64,000 bases of DNA from Rhizomys pruinosus (Eukaryota; Chordata; Mammalia; Rodentia; Spalacidae): assembly GCA_009823505.1 (NCBI GenBank), contig VZQC01006583.1, positions 1,615,681-1,679,680 of the forward strand, given 5' to 3'. Under the pieces are notes generated by a model. It saw only the letters and a program-made list of their open reading frames with translations, was not told the DNA's origin and ran no database searches. Below, in pieces: positions 1 to 12,425 of the stretch (its first letter is position 1; each line of letters opens with the position of its first letter). The position numbers and the translations under genes are program-made.

Positions 1-320
1 TTGGTGAGAATCCTCTGTCCTCCCAATAATAAGCCTAATAATAAATGTTCTTGTTGATATATGTGGGAATGACAGAACTTTGTAATTGTGCTTTTAAGAT
101 TTTAGTCTTAAAAGCCTCTACTTTAGATCTGTCTTTGAAAGCTGTAATAAGAAATAACTTCCCACTCCAAGCTTTAACCTGTCATAGAATAAAACAGACA
201 AACCCACAGCATTCCAGCCTGTGAGTGTTTTGAAGAATGTTGCCTCTTGCAGTGGTCTTGAGGAAATATAAAATAGCTAAGATTGTACTAGCATCAGCGA
301 TATATCATGTTAAGGGGGAA
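1..320 (+). mobile_element. Putative 3' internal end of an ERV, with polypurine tract
   Basis: AT-rich non-coding sequence that ends in the purine run TAAGGGGGAA (311-320), directly before a TGTCACAACC start typical of an LTR. A purine tract abutting an LTR is the signature of the 3' end of a retroviral genome. No env frame is recognisable upstream, so only the PPT/LTR junction supports the call. Confidence 0.4.

Positions 321-640
321 TGTCACAACCCTTGCCCACAGTGGCCTGAAATATCTGCGTTTTGTAAAATGCTGACTTTAAAATTCCCTATAATAGCTTA
401 AGGGGCATGTATACTTCTGCTCTGGAAGTCTCAAATTTATCAATGTGATTACTGCCTAGGGATGATGTGAAAAATCCTGTAAAAACCTGTACGTATTTCT
501 GGTCTGTGTCACCATTTCTCTGGAGCAACTTAGCCAAGACCAAGGCAGGTGCATAATAAAATATAAACTTCTTCCACTTCCTGAGTGTGGTTCGAGTCTT
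601 CTTGCTGGACCAGGTCAGCTTTGGGTTAATTCCCATAACA
321..640 (+). mobile_element. Probable 3' LTR of an ERV, class uncertain
   Basis: Begins TGTCACAACC after the PPT and contains AATAAA at about 555-560 followed by a GT-rich stretch, as in an R/U5 region. The right boundary (near 'cccataaca', about 640) is a guess from LTR ends of the form TG...CA. The 98-aa minus-strand reading frame here has no recognisable features. Confidence 0.4.

Positions 641-1617
641 CAGCTGCTTGTAGTGTCCAGACAGCTGGGTTTCCTTGTGATCATCTACCCCCATTCTGTA
701 ATGATTTCTCAGCCCCAGGAGGTTAGGGCATAACATACGTAGGTGGCCCATTTAGAGCCGAGGACTCCACGGTTCTTATTCTCTGCACACTGACCAGTTG
801 GTGTCTCTGTGCTAATCACCATCTACTTCAAGAAGAAATTCCTGTGGAGAGAGTTGACAGATGCTGTGATATACTGTGGCACTGTTACCAAGGCCATAGG
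901 GAAGAAGCTACTGTTATTTTGCTAAACAGGCATAATAGTAAATGGACTCCTAATGACTTGCTGCTGTACCAGTACATTAGTGCTTGCCTTGTTTTCTCCC
1001 ATTCCTCCCTCTGGTCCTGCTCTATCCACTTGATTCATTCATTTTCCCCATGTGTTGTTACTGCAGGGACAGAATCGACAAGCATTTTATGTGTAGCTTG
1101 GAATTCTTCTCAGTGTAATCTCCTGTGTGACTCTTCCTGGGGAGACATGCTCAAACAACTATGTATATCACTGTAGTGATCAGGCATCACCTACCAGAGA
1201 AATGATTCCACCAAGATCTAGCTCACTGAGCCGGATCGGGTACAGGGGATACTTGCCAGATCATGGGTGTCTCAAAGGCCTCCTCAGCCATGAGACACAC
1301 TGGTACAGCAAGACAGCTGCAGCCTTGGACACCGAGACACAACTTGCAGACAGCTCCTAAGTTCTGCCATATAGGCCATGCCTCCTTAGGAAATGTCATA
1401 TGTCATAACCTAGCTGCAGTACCTTTCCAGAGATATTTCCATTTGATGACTTCCCATAATGCTCTGTTCTCTGCTCACCCTTGGGGTGCTTTGCTGTTGT
1501 CCACACCCATATCCTGCCTCAAGTTATTTTTTAATGTTATTCCTAACTTTTTTGGTGTCTGCTACCTATGAACACCTGTTTACCTTAGACGTCCTCTATC
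1601 ATTCTCCATCTATTCCT
641..1617. other. No gene recognised
   Basis: No exon-like frame. The stretch at about 760-880 resembles 59530-59640 (shared words such as tctctgcaca, taatc.ccatct and gttgaca), so both probably hold diverged copies of an unidentified repeat. Open frames up to 110 codons here show no domain or motif. Confidence 0.4.

Positions 1618-1834
1618 TTAAAGCAGAGTCTCTCCCTGAACCTGGGGTTCACAACTTGTTGAGGCTAGAATCCCCCAAACCCTAGTGAACCTCCTCTCTT
1701 TGCTCTTGTTGGAGCAGAGATTACAAGTGTCTGTAGAGAGGTCTGGCCTGTGATGTGAGCCCTGGGATATGAACTCAAGGCCTCATGATTTTCGGGTAAG
1801 CACTGTCTACCACTGAGCCACCTCCCTAGCCCCG
1618..1834 (-). mobile_element. B4-like SINE, decayed
   Basis: On the minus strand it starts from the tRNA/ID-like head (plus-strand 'ctgagccacctccctagcccc' at the right end) and continues into a B1-like part (gagtctctccctgaacctgggg). 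This ID+B1 arrangement is typical of B4. It is strongly diverged. Confidence 0.6.

Positions 1835-2789
1835 AGCCTCAAGTTCTGTATCTGAAGTGTCCACTCTGTCCTCTGGATTTCTTTGACTACCTATGAAAAT
1901 GAAGTGGATTCGCAGATAAGTATCCCAATCTTCATCTAGTAACCGAGCACTAACCTGTGTGCACTCATCCTCTTTGTGAGTGGTTCGCCCCATAATTCTG
2001 TGTTCCCCAGGGAAGAGAATGGAGTGCTTAACAACACTTTTGCTCATTGATCCATGTGCAGACGGAGTGATGGGCATTTCCAGCCATGTGATTTTGAGGA
2101 AGCAGGAGACAAGATCTGCGTGATGGACAGCTCAACTGGGTGGCTGCCAGGCAGTCACTCAAGAGAACAGCCAGAGAACAGCTCCTTCAGAAGGCAGGAA
2201 ACGTTGCTTTGACAATTGCCTTGGTGCTTTTCAAATAAATTAGTTGCTGCAATTACAAAAGGGAGTCAGTTATTCACACGCCCAGTAACATGAGCTTCAT
2301 TCCAGGCTGATCTGTAGTCGCATCTTTCCCAGCCCCTTGACTCTTCAGCAGAAGAGCCTTTACTAATTGCCATCAATAGAAACAAGCTCCTTTCCTAAGA
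2401 CAGATGCATCAGTCTGCTTGGCCCATATGAGCTGTCAGTAAAACTTTGGCATTTATGTTTTGTGTCTCAGTGATCACACTGCCTGCTGCTCCACTAAACT
2501 TCTCCTCAGCTCTCTAAGGGTGGAAAGGGATGATGGGATAACTACAGTGAGCACACCTTCTTCTAGCCTCTGACTCCTGGGAAAGGAAGGTGGTTGAGAG
2601 AGAGGAGCAAAGAGACTCGATGTGAGCTCTGCTCAGGAGACTTGGAGCTAAAATCCATTCCCACATTTATTCCAGATTCATTCACTCAACCACAATGCCA
2701 AACAGACATCTGTCCTCACTTCAGATCGTGGGGCCATCAAGCCACTCCTAACAATATCAACCAAGGATTTTGTAAATTATATACTTTTT
1835..2789. other. No gene or recognised repeat
   Basis: Moderate-complexity sequence with no recognised domain, RNA or repeat. Short open frames only. Confidence 0.4.

Positions 2790-3028
2790 AAAAAATTTTT
2801 ATTTATTCTTTATGTGTATGAATGTACTATCTGCATGTAGGTTTGTGCACCTGTGTCATGCAATGCTATGGAGATCAGAAGAGGGTGTCGGATTCCCCTG
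2901 GAACTGGAGTTCTCCTGGAATTGGAGTTACAGATGGTTCTCAGCCACCATGTGGATGCTGGGGATCGAACCCGGGTCTTCTGCAAGAGCAGTAGGCGCTC
3001 TTAAATGCTAGGCCATCTCTCCAGCCCA
2790..3028 (-). mobile_element. B2 SINE (cricetid-type long variant)
   Basis: The reverse complement of the right end reads gggctggagagatggcctag, the tRNA-derived B2 head. It is followed by the A/B-box region (gggttcgatccccagcatcc) and the gaactccaattccagg body, ending in an A/T-rich tail at 2790. Near full length. Confidence 0.92.

Positions 3029-5371
3029 AATTATCTAGTTTTCATAAGGAATAGTTAGTCTAGGGTCATCCAGCTCTAACATGTGTGCCAACAGTGTCCC
3101 ACAGGCTGGTCTGATAGTTTTGTGGGAACATGGCCATGTCCACTAGTTTCTACTCTCTGAGTAGCTGCTTTGCCTGGGAACCTACCAGAGAAGGATGCGG
3201 AGGAAAACACAGGGCTGAAAAGCCTGTGCTACTTACTCCCTGGTACCTTGTAGAATAAAGCTCAGGGAATGAGTTGTGAGTAGTATCAATAATATCAATG
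3301 GCAGAATATTTCCCTGCACAGAACACCAAAGCCTGCCTGCTGACAGACAGTACACAGAGAAATGAACAGCCGAAAATGAGAGCCTTGATGTTAGGAGAGG
3401 ATTACCTTGGAATTCCCAGGTCTCCAGCAGTTGACTCTGGTCTTGCAAGCACACAGAATCCAGTAAGCTAGAATGTCTAGGTCCAGGCTCCTTTCCTTCA
3501 AGGCTAGCTTTTTGGGTACATGTTACTTTTCTGAGGGAACATGAAGCTTGTGGCAACCCAATGTATCCATCTATCTTTGGTTCCCTCTAAGTCTCACAAG
3601 CCTGTCTGAGGAATCTGTGACTCTCACAGGATCAGCATCTGCAGGGACCTGGCCACACATCACTCTCTTAGCCATTGTGGAGCTGGAGGCCTCTTGTTCC
3701 AGCACAACTCTCACTGAGCTGACAGTGAACGGCAGTGAAAAGAGGCTGACAGCTATGTGACCTTTAGTTAATTGACCAACATATTTCTGCTGTTTCCAGA
3801 AGCCATAGAGAAAGAAAATGGAAGAGATCTATCACACCAACAAACATTCTCTGATTTACCCTGCCAAGTAAGTTATGTGTATAATTATGGAATATGGGGG
3901 GGGCGGAAAAGGAAGAGAAATGGAAAAGTAAAAGCCCCACTTACATTCCTCCCCAAGAGTATCAAATAATCAGGGATTTGATAACTGACTGCAGCACTGT
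4001 TGTATAAATTTAAATTAGCGTAACATCTCAACCCACACAGGTATTCTGTATGAATGATTATAACGATACTTTTGAAGCCGCCAAAAAGATGCTATCAAGC
4101 TGAGCTACACCACAGCCATGGGACCTTGGAACTTGTTCATTTTCTTTGTGTGGGGCTGAGGGAGGGACCAGGACACAGCTGCTTCCAGGGAAACACTGCG
4201 CTATGGACATTTTATAACCATCTCACTGCTACTCATCAATAACTTAATTAAATAATTTCTCACACATGGGCTTCTCTTGGTTGGAATTTTATCTGAAAAA
4301 CAGCTTTTGTTAGACTTGGACTCTTGTATGACAAATGGCTTAAAAATCCTGCAGTCACAGAGCGTCATGTGATGATTATGACTGAACTAGAAAAAGCTGG
4401 ATCCTGGCATTAAAGGGTTCAGAATCCAGACCCTTCTCTGTTCAGGTCGGTTCTTCGCATCGTCATCATCAAAGAATTCTGAGACACCCAGGCTTTCAGG
4501 CAAGGCAGAAAGCAGAGCTAGATCAATGCCCCCAGCACAGCTTCTCTTCAAGTGACTCTGAGTTTGAAATTGCCCAAGATAACCATGTTGGAATACGGTA
4601 TTACAGATATACCCAGGCCAGAGGAAACAGGAGCTTTAGCCGTAGGCCTGGGGACCAGGATCTCAACAGATTCCCTGGAGCGCCGCACAGTCTGAGAACC
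4701 GGAAACACCCACTGCTCATCTCCAGATCCTAGGTCAGAAGCATGGAGTGTGTCAGTTCTGTTCTCCACTGTCTACAGCAGTGGGCACCACATATTGTGTA
4801 TTTAAGAGTCCAACAGAGGTAGAGAGCTACAGCCTAGATTCTATGGCTCTAGGGATGGACGTTAAATCCGAGCCATTTCCCAAACGTCTCTTGAGAGACT
4901 ATGCCACAGATGTAACAGCTCAGTAACTCCTGTGGCTTGTCTCATCAGCTTTCCCTCCCCAAGATCACAGAATCAGGCTGCCTGCATCTCCCACTAGTAT
5001 TCCAGGACGAGCTTGCTAATTAGCCTCCCTGTCTTGTCTTTGTGCCTCAACCAGTTTCTTAACTGTTACAAAAGGAGATGACTCAGATAAAGGCATGCAA
5101 GTAAACATGGATCTCTCCAGCTGGTCTGACTTCTCATCACTCTGGGGTCCAGTCCCTGTGCCTCTGCCTGGTACCCAGCTCCCTCCTTGACTTGATCAGG
5201 TTTCCTGCTTCGATTCTCCAGAGAGCTGCATTCGTGTCCCCTCGTAGCATATCAGGATGCCGTTAGGCTTCCTTAGGATGAATTAATGAAGGCTGGTATC
5301 CACACTAAGCCTGAAAAGACAGGGACAGATTCATGTAAGCCTGCTGTCTCCATATTCTTTGCCTTCGCCCA
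3029..5371. other. No gene or recognised repeat
   Basis: About 2.3 kb without a recognised repeat, RNA or convincing exon. The longest frames (107 codons minus at 3233-3556, 70 codons plus at 3548-3760) look like chance frames. A 9-base G run occurs at 3896-3904. This is one of the longer apparently unique stretches. Confidence 0.4.

Positions 5372-5770
5372 CTGTGACGTTTCGCTTTATCAACTTGACA
5401 CAATGGAGAATCACCTGAGAGGAACGTCTCAATGGTGGAACGTCTGCACTGGGTTGGTCTGTTGGCCATGTATGTGGAGGATAGTCTCGATGAAGCCCAC
5501 TGATGTGGGGAAAGCCAGCTCACCATGGACGGTGTAAGAGTAGAGAAATGGAGCTGAGCACACGGAATCCAGACAGCATGCATGCATACATTCACAACCC
5601 TTGCCCTTGGCTATGGGTGTCATGTGAACAGCCTCTTCAAGTTTGCTTGGCCCTTGTGACTTGCCAGGGATGATGGAGCACAAGTTGGAATTGTCAGCTA
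5701 AAATGGAAATCCTTTCTTCCCTGAGTTGCTTTTTGTCATGATATTTCATCACAGCAATAGAAACAAAGCC
5372..5770 (+). mobile_element. MT2/ERVL-like solo LTR, old
   Basis: Starts with the 'atcaacttgacaca' motif and ends with 'catgatatttcatcacagcaatagaaacaaagcc', the two landmarks shared by the other MT2-like LTRs in this window. No internal region or target-site duplication is evident. Confidence 0.65.

Positions 5771-6185
5771 AGCATACACACTCCTAAACTTGGTGCTACA
5801 TCCGTGAGGAAAGTGTGAGACGGGCGCAGTGATAGAGAACTTGTCTGCAGATTTGAGCCACCAGCACGTTTCATCACTAGCCCCTGGATAAAATAAAATG
5901 CAAGGTGGTCTTGAAGCTTAAACGTTAACTTTTTGCCTGGGGGTGGCCTCCTTCTCTATGCTTCGCCTGATCTTGTAAACTGTTGATGTCCCATCTCATG
6001 CGTTTGAACATGCCTCTTCCCCCCCTTGATGTGAGTGCAGGGGACTTTCCTGGTCCCTGGGACCTCACTGTTTACATCTTCAATTGGGCCCATTGCATTA
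6101 TGCTGCAGTTGTTGGCTGGCTGGTCTGTGTCGGCTATAGTACAAGCTGCATTTCATTAAATGTGAATTCTCAGTATGTTTTTTTC
5771..6185. other. No gene recognised
   Basis: No recognised exon or complete repeat. A weak ID/B4-like head may lie at 5820-5880 but is too degraded to call. Confidence 0.35.

Positions 6186-6334
6186 TTTTGGTCTTTTTGA
6201 GACAGGATCTCACTGTAGCCCCAGATGGCCTGGACTTACTCTGTAGACCAGGGTGGCCTCTGTCTCACAGAGATCTGCCTACCTCTGCTTATCAAGTGCT
6301 TGGATCCAAAGTATGTGCCACCATATCTGGCTGA
6186..6334 (-). mobile_element. B1 SINE
   Basis: Reverse-complement B1 (7SL-derived): tttttgagacaggatctcac at the left and gtatgtgccaccatatctgg at the right. Moderately diverged. Confidence 0.9.

Positions 6335-6896
6335 ATTTTCAGTATGTAGCTCAGCCTCTGATGAAGCATGCTGCTAAATCAATGGTGATGTAAATGAACA
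6401 AGTCCATGACTTGGACAGTAAGGGTGAGTGAACCTAGGAGCGAATCTCTGATCAGAAGCAGGAATAGTAAGCACATCCTGGAGGCCAGAAGACAGAACCT
6501 CAGGCAGCCATTCCCACTGGCAAACATGGTCAGGGTGCAGGATTCTCACACAGAGACCATCTTGGAGTGGAGTCAGAGTCATCTCCAGTCACATCCCAGG
6601 AAGCTACAGATTGCCTCACAGGTGTTCAGCCACGTTCATTTCCAGAAGATGTGTTCAGTCTTTCATCTGTGGGTCTGCTAGCCTTTGACCTGTGTTCCGT
6701 CCTTGTGTGACCCATGTGTTCCCATAACTCTTCTAGAATTAGCACACTTTCAATTGTTAGCACAGGTCTTTCCTTCAGCCAACACTGGCCCTTTTCTCCT
6801 ATAGTTTTTACTATGGCTCTTCCCATTTCCTCTCCGACATTTCATCCTTTATATTTAATATTTTTGTTAATGTCTATTCATTTTTTGGTGATGTTG
6335..6896. other. No gene or recognised repeat
   Basis: Ordinary sequence with no motif, RNA or exon that I can support. Confidence 0.35.

Positions 6897-7078
6897 TTTT
6901 TTTTTTTTTTTTTTTTTTTGTTTTTTTTTTTTTTGGCTTTTCGAGACAGGGTCTCCCTGTAGCCCCAGCTGTCCTGGACCACTCCTCTGTAGACCAGGCT
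7001 GGCGTTGAACTCACAAAGATCCGCCTGCCTCTGCCTCCCAAGTGCTAGGATTAAAGGCGTGCGCCACCACGCCCGGCC
6897..7078 (-). mobile_element. B1 SINE with long T (poly-A) tail
   Basis: The T run at 6897-6934 is the element's poly-A tail on the minus strand. The body gagacagggtctccctgtag to gcgccaccacgcccggcc is near consensus, so this is one of the younger B1 copies here. Confidence 0.95.

Positions 7079-7526
7079 GATGTGTTTTTTTTTTTTTAAT
7101 AGCATGCTCATTCAACTGTCTTATGCTGCATGCTTCTATTCAGTTCTCTCCCATCCTGGTCCGTCTCTAACTTCTCTATCTCAGCTCTGATATGAACTCT
7201 TCCCCAGTTCTTCCAGGAAACAAACATACTCCATACTCCTTCTTCACAGTACAGTTGACGGACAGAGTAAATACACCTCATAGATTCTTTGGGCTTAACA
7301 TAGCTCTATCATCAATCTACTGCATCAACTGCTCAGCTCACCACCATTTTGAACAGCTATTTATTTGTGTATGTGTACATCTGTGTAAGTATATGTACAT
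7401 ATGTGTTTGTGCACTGGAATATGCAGCCCAGAAGAGGGCATTTGATACCCTCTTCTGTCACTCTCTGCCTGTGCCTTGAGGTAGGCTCTCTTGAACTCAG
7501 AACTTACATATTCTTGACTATTGTTC
7079..7526. other. No gene recognised
   Basis: Starts with a T run (7085-7098). GT/TA-rich around 7365-7410. Frames of up to 95 codons have no recognisable features. Confidence 0.35.

Positions 7527-7745
7527 TACTTTGCTATCTATTGACGTGATAAAGCACTAACCAACAATAACTTGGAGAGGAAGGGTTCATTTTGCTTCTA
7601 CAGCCTGATCATAATCTATCACTGAGATGAACCAGGGCAGGAATGGAGGCAGGAGCCTGGAGGCAGAAGCTGAAGTGCTTACTCCGGAGGTTGCTACATA
7701 GTGGCTTACTCCGCATATAAAAAGGCACTGTGAGCAGGCTGTAGA
7527..7745 (-). mobile_element. MT2/ERVL-like LTR fragment
   Basis: Plus-strand landmarks 'gacgtgataaagcactaacc', 'aggaagggttcattttgc' and 'gagcctggaggcagaagctg' match the 3' part of the LTRs at 16485 and 48706, in the same minus orientation. 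Confidence 0.65.

Positions 7746-7823
7746 AGCAAAGGAAACCCTTTAAGCTCCATTTTTTCAGATGATAAATCTTTCTTTTTTA
7801 ATTTTGATTCAAGAATTTCATAC

Positions 7824-7968
7824 AGTGGGACACGCCTTTAGTCCAAAGAATTGTCAGGCAGAGGCAGGTGGATCTCTGTGAGTTCAAGGCCAGCAGGGTC
7901 TACATAGCAAGTTCTAGGCCAGCTGGGGCTACAGGGAGACCCTGTTTCAAAAAGACAAAAGAAAAAGA
7824..7968 (+). mobile_element. B1 SINE
   Basis: Reads gacacgcctttagtcc ... ggcagaggcaggtggatctc ... gagaccctgtttcaaaaaga in the plus direction. Diverged but nearly complete. Confidence 0.9.

Positions 7969-7991
7969 ACTTCATACAACATATTTGTTAT

Positions 7992-8238
7992 TCTTTTTTA
8001 GTGTTTGTGTATGAGTGTATTGCCAACATGTGTGTACGTGTGCCTGTGCTGTGCAATGCCTAGGGAGGTGAGAGGAAGGTGTTGAATTCCCTTGGAACTG
8101 GAGTTACAGATGGTTGCTAGCTGCCATGTGGATGCTGGGAATTGAACCTTGGTCCTCAGCAAGAGCAGCTTGTGGTCCTCTGCAAGAGCAACCAAGTGGT
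8201 TAAGAGTGCTCTTAACCACTGAGCCTCTCTCCAGCCCT
7992..8238 (-). mobile_element. B2 SINE
   Basis: The minus-strand B2 head is at 8238 (gggctggagagaggctcagt). The body contains an apparent internal repeat of the 'tcctctgcaagagca'-type segment around 8145-8200, suggesting a small tandem duplication within the tRNA-like part. Confidence 0.85.

Positions 8239-8721
8239 TCACACAACATGTTTCGGTCATATTCAGACCCCCACGTCCCCTTTGCTACACTCTTACTTCA
8301 TGTTCTCTATTAGCAAAGGAAAAACCCCATGTACTTTATACAACTCACCTGAACTTGCTGCCAGAGAGCTCATATTTCACTAGAATGTCAGTGATCTGTA
8401 ATTCTTACCATTCTTACCAACAGATGGACCAAAAAAATCCCAATCCCTCTCTTTTAGATTTATTTTTGGGTAAGAACATGCCCAAGTTTCTTGGAATGGA
8501 ATTTCCATAGTTGTTTCCTGTTTCTCTTACACACTGCTTGGGGTTGTCAAGCCCAGACCGTCTGGGTCTCCTCACCAAAGTCAGTTAGTCACATGTCAAG
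8601 TACATGTAAGTTACACTTTGGCTGTTTCCACATACTCACCACATGTGGTCCAAGGTGTTCTCTAATAGGTCGATTTCCCAACAGGGTTTTACTGTGGTAA
8701 AAGCATAAGCTGGATCCCCAC
8239..8721. other. No gene or recognised repeat
   Basis: No recognised exon, RNA or repeat. Confidence 0.35.

Positions 8722-8952
8722 AGCAGGCAGCAGTTAGCTCACAGGCCTGCAGTGCAGCAGGCTCTGAGTAGCAGTTGGGAAGTTCTGCAGCTTCTCACTC
8801 TTTTAGCCATGGGTGGAATGTCAGTAGGTACTTCAGGTTGGTGCTGTGTGAGTTTCCACAGTGATGGACTCTAACACGGAACCCTGAGACACAGTGGTCC
8901 TATCCCATTAAGTTGCTTTTTTCAGAGTATTTTATCATAGCAGGAAACAAAC
8722..8952 (+). mobile_element. MT2/ERVL-like LTR, 3' fragment, degraded
   Basis: Ends 'aagttgcttttttcagagta' then 'ttttatcatagcaggaaac', matching the 3' end of the MT2-like LTRs at 5372 and 38083. 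The 5' part cannot be followed. Confidence 0.45.

Positions 8953-9240
8953 CCCAGAAAAATACATATTTAAATTTCAAATACAAATTTGATTCAATTC
9001 AATTTACCTGGTTTAAATCTGGTTTTTAACTTAAGCATGTCACAAACTAGTAGACTATTTTCAAAGTTTGTCATGCTTCAAGTTAGGGGCAACAGCAGAT
9101 ATACCAAGATGTGCACACAGCACCTGGCACATGGTCAGTCTGCACAACATAAAACCCATCACTATCAGGTTCACACTTTTCTGGTATAAACAAGATTTTC
9201 TTCTGTAAGTTTTTTAAAATATTATTTATTTATTTACTTA

Positions 9241-9371
9241 TTTATTTTTGAGACAGGGTCTCCCTATAACCCCCAGCCTGCCTGAAACTCACTCTGTAAA
9301 CCAGGCTGCCCTTGAGCCTGCCTCTGCCTCCCGAGTGCCAGGATTAAAGGTATGAGCCACCATGCCCAGCT
9241..9371 (-). mobile_element. B1 SINE, partial
   Basis: tttttgagacagggtctccc through ggattaaaggtatgagccac and catgcccagc, minus orientation, with a few internal deletions. 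Confidence 0.88.

Positions 9372-9372
9372 T

Positions 9373-9471
9373 AAAGACAGTTCTTAGCCACCACGTGGGT
9401 GCTGGGAATTGAACCCGGGTCCTTTGCTAGAGCAGTCCGTGCTCTTAACTGATGAGCCAACTCTCCAGCCC
9373..9471 (-). mobile_element. B2 SINE 5' fragment
   Basis: Only the tRNA-derived head of a minus-strand B2 is present (ccagccc at the right end, then gtgctcttaactgatgagcc and gaattgaacccgggtcctt). It directly abuts the preceding B1. Confidence 0.85.

Positions 9472-10203
9472 CTCTTCTGAGCATTTTAAAGGTCCATGCT
9501 CTGGGAGTTAGGCTCGAGTCCTTCTTCCATAAACTCCCTAGTGAGTCCATTTCCCATTCCGTTCTTTGAACCATGACAGCACCAACGGAAAGATGAGACA
9601 TACAGTGTGTAATGAAACATCTGCCCTTTATTTTCTGTTCAGTGTCCACATAAGCCCAGAGGACATGTGTCTCTTGGGATGACAACTTCTGGTGCCTTTA
9701 AATTAGCTTCAGAGAGCACAGAAAGGGACTAGAGAAGTAAAACAGAGGATGAGAGAGTGACTGCTTCACTTAACAGCAGCTGCATCTTCCCAGCATCAAA
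9801 CTGTCCTTCAGAAAACACTTCCTCCCAGGATGCACAGACATCTGGGCTGACTCTACTCTGAGCTCCTGAATCCGGCCTGTATTAGTGAAGCAGGGAGAAG
9901 GAGCGCCCCCTAGAGGGCTCCTAGTCTCATTCATAAATGAACTTAAGAAAGGACCCAAATGGAAGCTTTAGGACAATTTTATAAGAACTTTAAAGGAAAA
10001 TCTTTAGGGCAGGCCAGCTGGGAAGCTCAGCAGCTTGAGGAGGAGGCTGGAGGGGAGAAGGAGCAAAGCCATGAGGCCACGCAAGCTAAAGCTTGCATGG
10101 TGGTTAGACATGTGGCCTGCTGGCGGCCACTTGGTGGGGAGAAGGAAACTTTAGAGAGAAAAGGTAAAGAAATACAAGATGCTGACAAAAAAAAAAAAAA
10201 AGT
9472..10203. other. No gene recognised
   Basis: No recognised element except an A run (10187-10201) that leads into the next B1. Frames up to 104 codons run into SINE sequence and are not credible genes. Confidence 0.35.

Positions 10204-10329
10204 GGAGCTGGGCGTGGTGGCGCACATCTTTAATCCCAGCACTCGGGAGGCAGAGGCAGGTGGTTCTCTGTGAGTTCAAGGCCAGCCTGGTCTACATAGT
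10301 GAGTTCCAGGACAGCTGGGGCTACAAAGT
10204..10329 (+). mobile_element. B1 SINE
   Basis: gagctgggcgtggtggcgca ... tttaatcccagcactcggga ... ctggtctacatagtgagttc. Near consensus, truncated before the usual 'gagaccctgtctc' end. Confidence 0.93.

Positions 10330-10974
10330 GTTGAAAAGGGCGTGTTTAGAAAAGAGGTACGGAGAAGAAAAGGAGAGATTATGCTGTTCTGAAGAATTCA
10401 GAAAAGCGGGCACATTTACAGAGACTTGCATGTCCGTGTGGATCCAGAAGCACCGCACTGGGAGGTGGGGCTGCAGGCAGGAAAGGTCCACGATCTCATT
10501 AGCGCTCTGAGTATTCCGCCCATCTATTTAGTATGCCAGAGGTGGTCCCAGAGCAGATGACTGACCAGTGAAACTGGAAAGGTAGTTTTTTTCAACAGAT
10601 AGACCAGAGATTTTATAGTGTTTGCCAGTTAATGTTATGGGGCTATTTGCTACTCTAACATTAGGGAGCTTAGCACACGTGTGTGACAATGGTGCACTGG
10701 GGAATCCTGACTACACAGAATCAGAGGCCTCCTGGAAGTTGCCCTACAAGTAATGAAGGAGGATTTCCATTAGAGACCTGGATGTGGTGGATGGCTGGGC
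10801 TGTCGGCACTGGTTGGTCTCTGGCAACTGGGACACAAGAGGTGGATGACTGATAAAGACAAAATGGAAGTGGGTGGGGCTGTTTATGAGCAATAATTATG
10901 ACAAAGTGCACCTGAAGTCATGACATTGATTTTTCAAACACAGATGAAAGAAAATTCATCTCTTTTCTTTGGAT
10330..10974. other. No gene or recognised repeat
   Basis: No supported feature. Confidence 0.35.

Positions 10975-11215
10975 TTAATTAGTTTGAATCGCTAATAAGA
11001 TAAAGATAAGATAAATTTCTAGAAAAAAGCATAGAAACAACCTAGCTGTTCCTCGTTAATGAATAAACAAAACGTGATACTGGTACAGCTGGACATCACT
11101 CTGCTATGGGAAGGAACAGCGTCACAAAATGCATGAGCCTTAGAAATGTTATGTGAAAAAATCCAAATGCCAAGCACAATTTAACAAAATGTCCAGAAAA
11201 ACAAACGCATAGACG
10975..11215 (+). mobile_element. Ancient L1 3'-region fragment
   Basis: Word order matches the conserved end of old mammalian L1 elements: 'aacaacctagctgttc', 'aatgaataaacaaaacgtg', 'gacatcactctgctatggga', 'gcatgagccttagaaatgtt', 'ccaaatgccaagcaca'. 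Highly diverged, no open reading frame. Confidence 0.55.

Positions 11216-11461
11216 AGTGGTGTCCTTGTCAGGAGTCAAGAGGGATGGAGAATTGTCACTAATGAATAGGGACTTCTTTTCTAAAGTGAAGAAAATGATC
11301 TGGAAACAGATGGTGATGATTGGTGCCTCCCTCTCTGCACCTCTTGAAGGCCATGCATTGCACAGTTCAGAAGAAAATAAGAGTATTTTTGAAGCACATA
11401 CAACTGACAGTGAAGATGAACCTTGCGTTTGAAATGTTTGTGGATTCTGAATACCATGGCT

Positions 11462-11482
11462 TATTTACTATTTATTTATTTA

Positions 11483-11526
<44 letters not shown>

Positions 11527-11816
11527 GCAAGCGCTTGTATCTGCATCTGGGGTCAGAGGTCAACCTGAAGTACCTTGTTCAGTCACTCAGCACTCTGCTT
11601 TTTGAGACTGTCTCTTGCTCATCCAGAGCTTGGTCGGATTCAGCTAGACTATCTGACCAGTGAGTTCCAGGGATACACCCATCTCTGCCTCCTCAAGGAT
11701 GGGATTGTAAGTGTGTGCCAGCACATCCGGCTTCTTGTGTGGGTTCTGGGGATGAGACTGGGGTCCCCGTGCTTGCAGGGCAAGCTCCTTACAGGTGGAA
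11801 TCCCCCCCCCAGCCCC
11462..11816 (-). mobile_element. B4 SINE with GT-repeat tail
   Basis: The minus-strand head is at 11816 (ggggctgggggggg), followed by the ID/tRNA-like part, a B1-like middle (ctctgcctcctcaaggatgg gattgtaag) and a simple-repeat tail made of the (GT)n run at 11488-11526 and TTTA repeats. The 144-codon frame across it is an accident. Confidence 0.75.

Positions 11817-12381
11817 TGCTATGATTCACTATGCCACAGGTCGTCCTGGATTTGTTAACCCTTCTCACAACACTCAGGTAGGTACTGTATGTAGAGTGTG
11901 GTTAAAGTCCCCATACACTTGTGTGAAGAAAACAAAAATGGTGCTTAGTGAAGGGCAGGGGCCTCAGAGAAGATTCAGGATATCCATAAAGCCCAGCCCC
12001 TGCCTGTGAGGGAGAGCAAGGAGGTGGCTTGCTTAAGGGCATGCTTTCTCTCAAGGGACAGAGAACCTTGAAACAGCGGCCACGGCCAAACTTGGTTACA
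12101 AAAGTACAACTAGAAAGCCAGGGCAAGGCGCTGAGCTGTTTGAGGACTGAAGGTCAAGTCCTGCACTCATACTGACGACAGGAGAGGCTGGAAGCCTGGT
12201 GACTCTCCACAAAACACCTGGGTATTTCTTGGATGCTCTCCCAAATTGGAGGTTTTTTCATTTAAAAAGCAAGAACATTAGCTATTGTGGATCTTTTCAA
12301 AGGCAGGTGAGAAGTTTGACAGCCCAACATGGAAAGAATAGAAGGGGCAGGAAGCAGTAATTACTGCCACCTGGAGACAAA
11817..12381. other. No gene or recognised repeat
   Basis: No supported feature. Confidence 0.35.

Positions 12382-12387
12382 GGTGTG

Positions 12388-12424
<37 letters not shown>

Positions 12425-12425
12425 A
12382..12425. repeat. (GT)n microsatellite
   Basis: Dinucleotide run with one interruption (gtatat). Overlapping frames encode only VCVCVC or HTHTHT and are not genes. Confidence 0.97.

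Noticed and set aside
11575..12009. 144-codon plus-strand frame
   Set aside because: Largely B4 SINE sequence.
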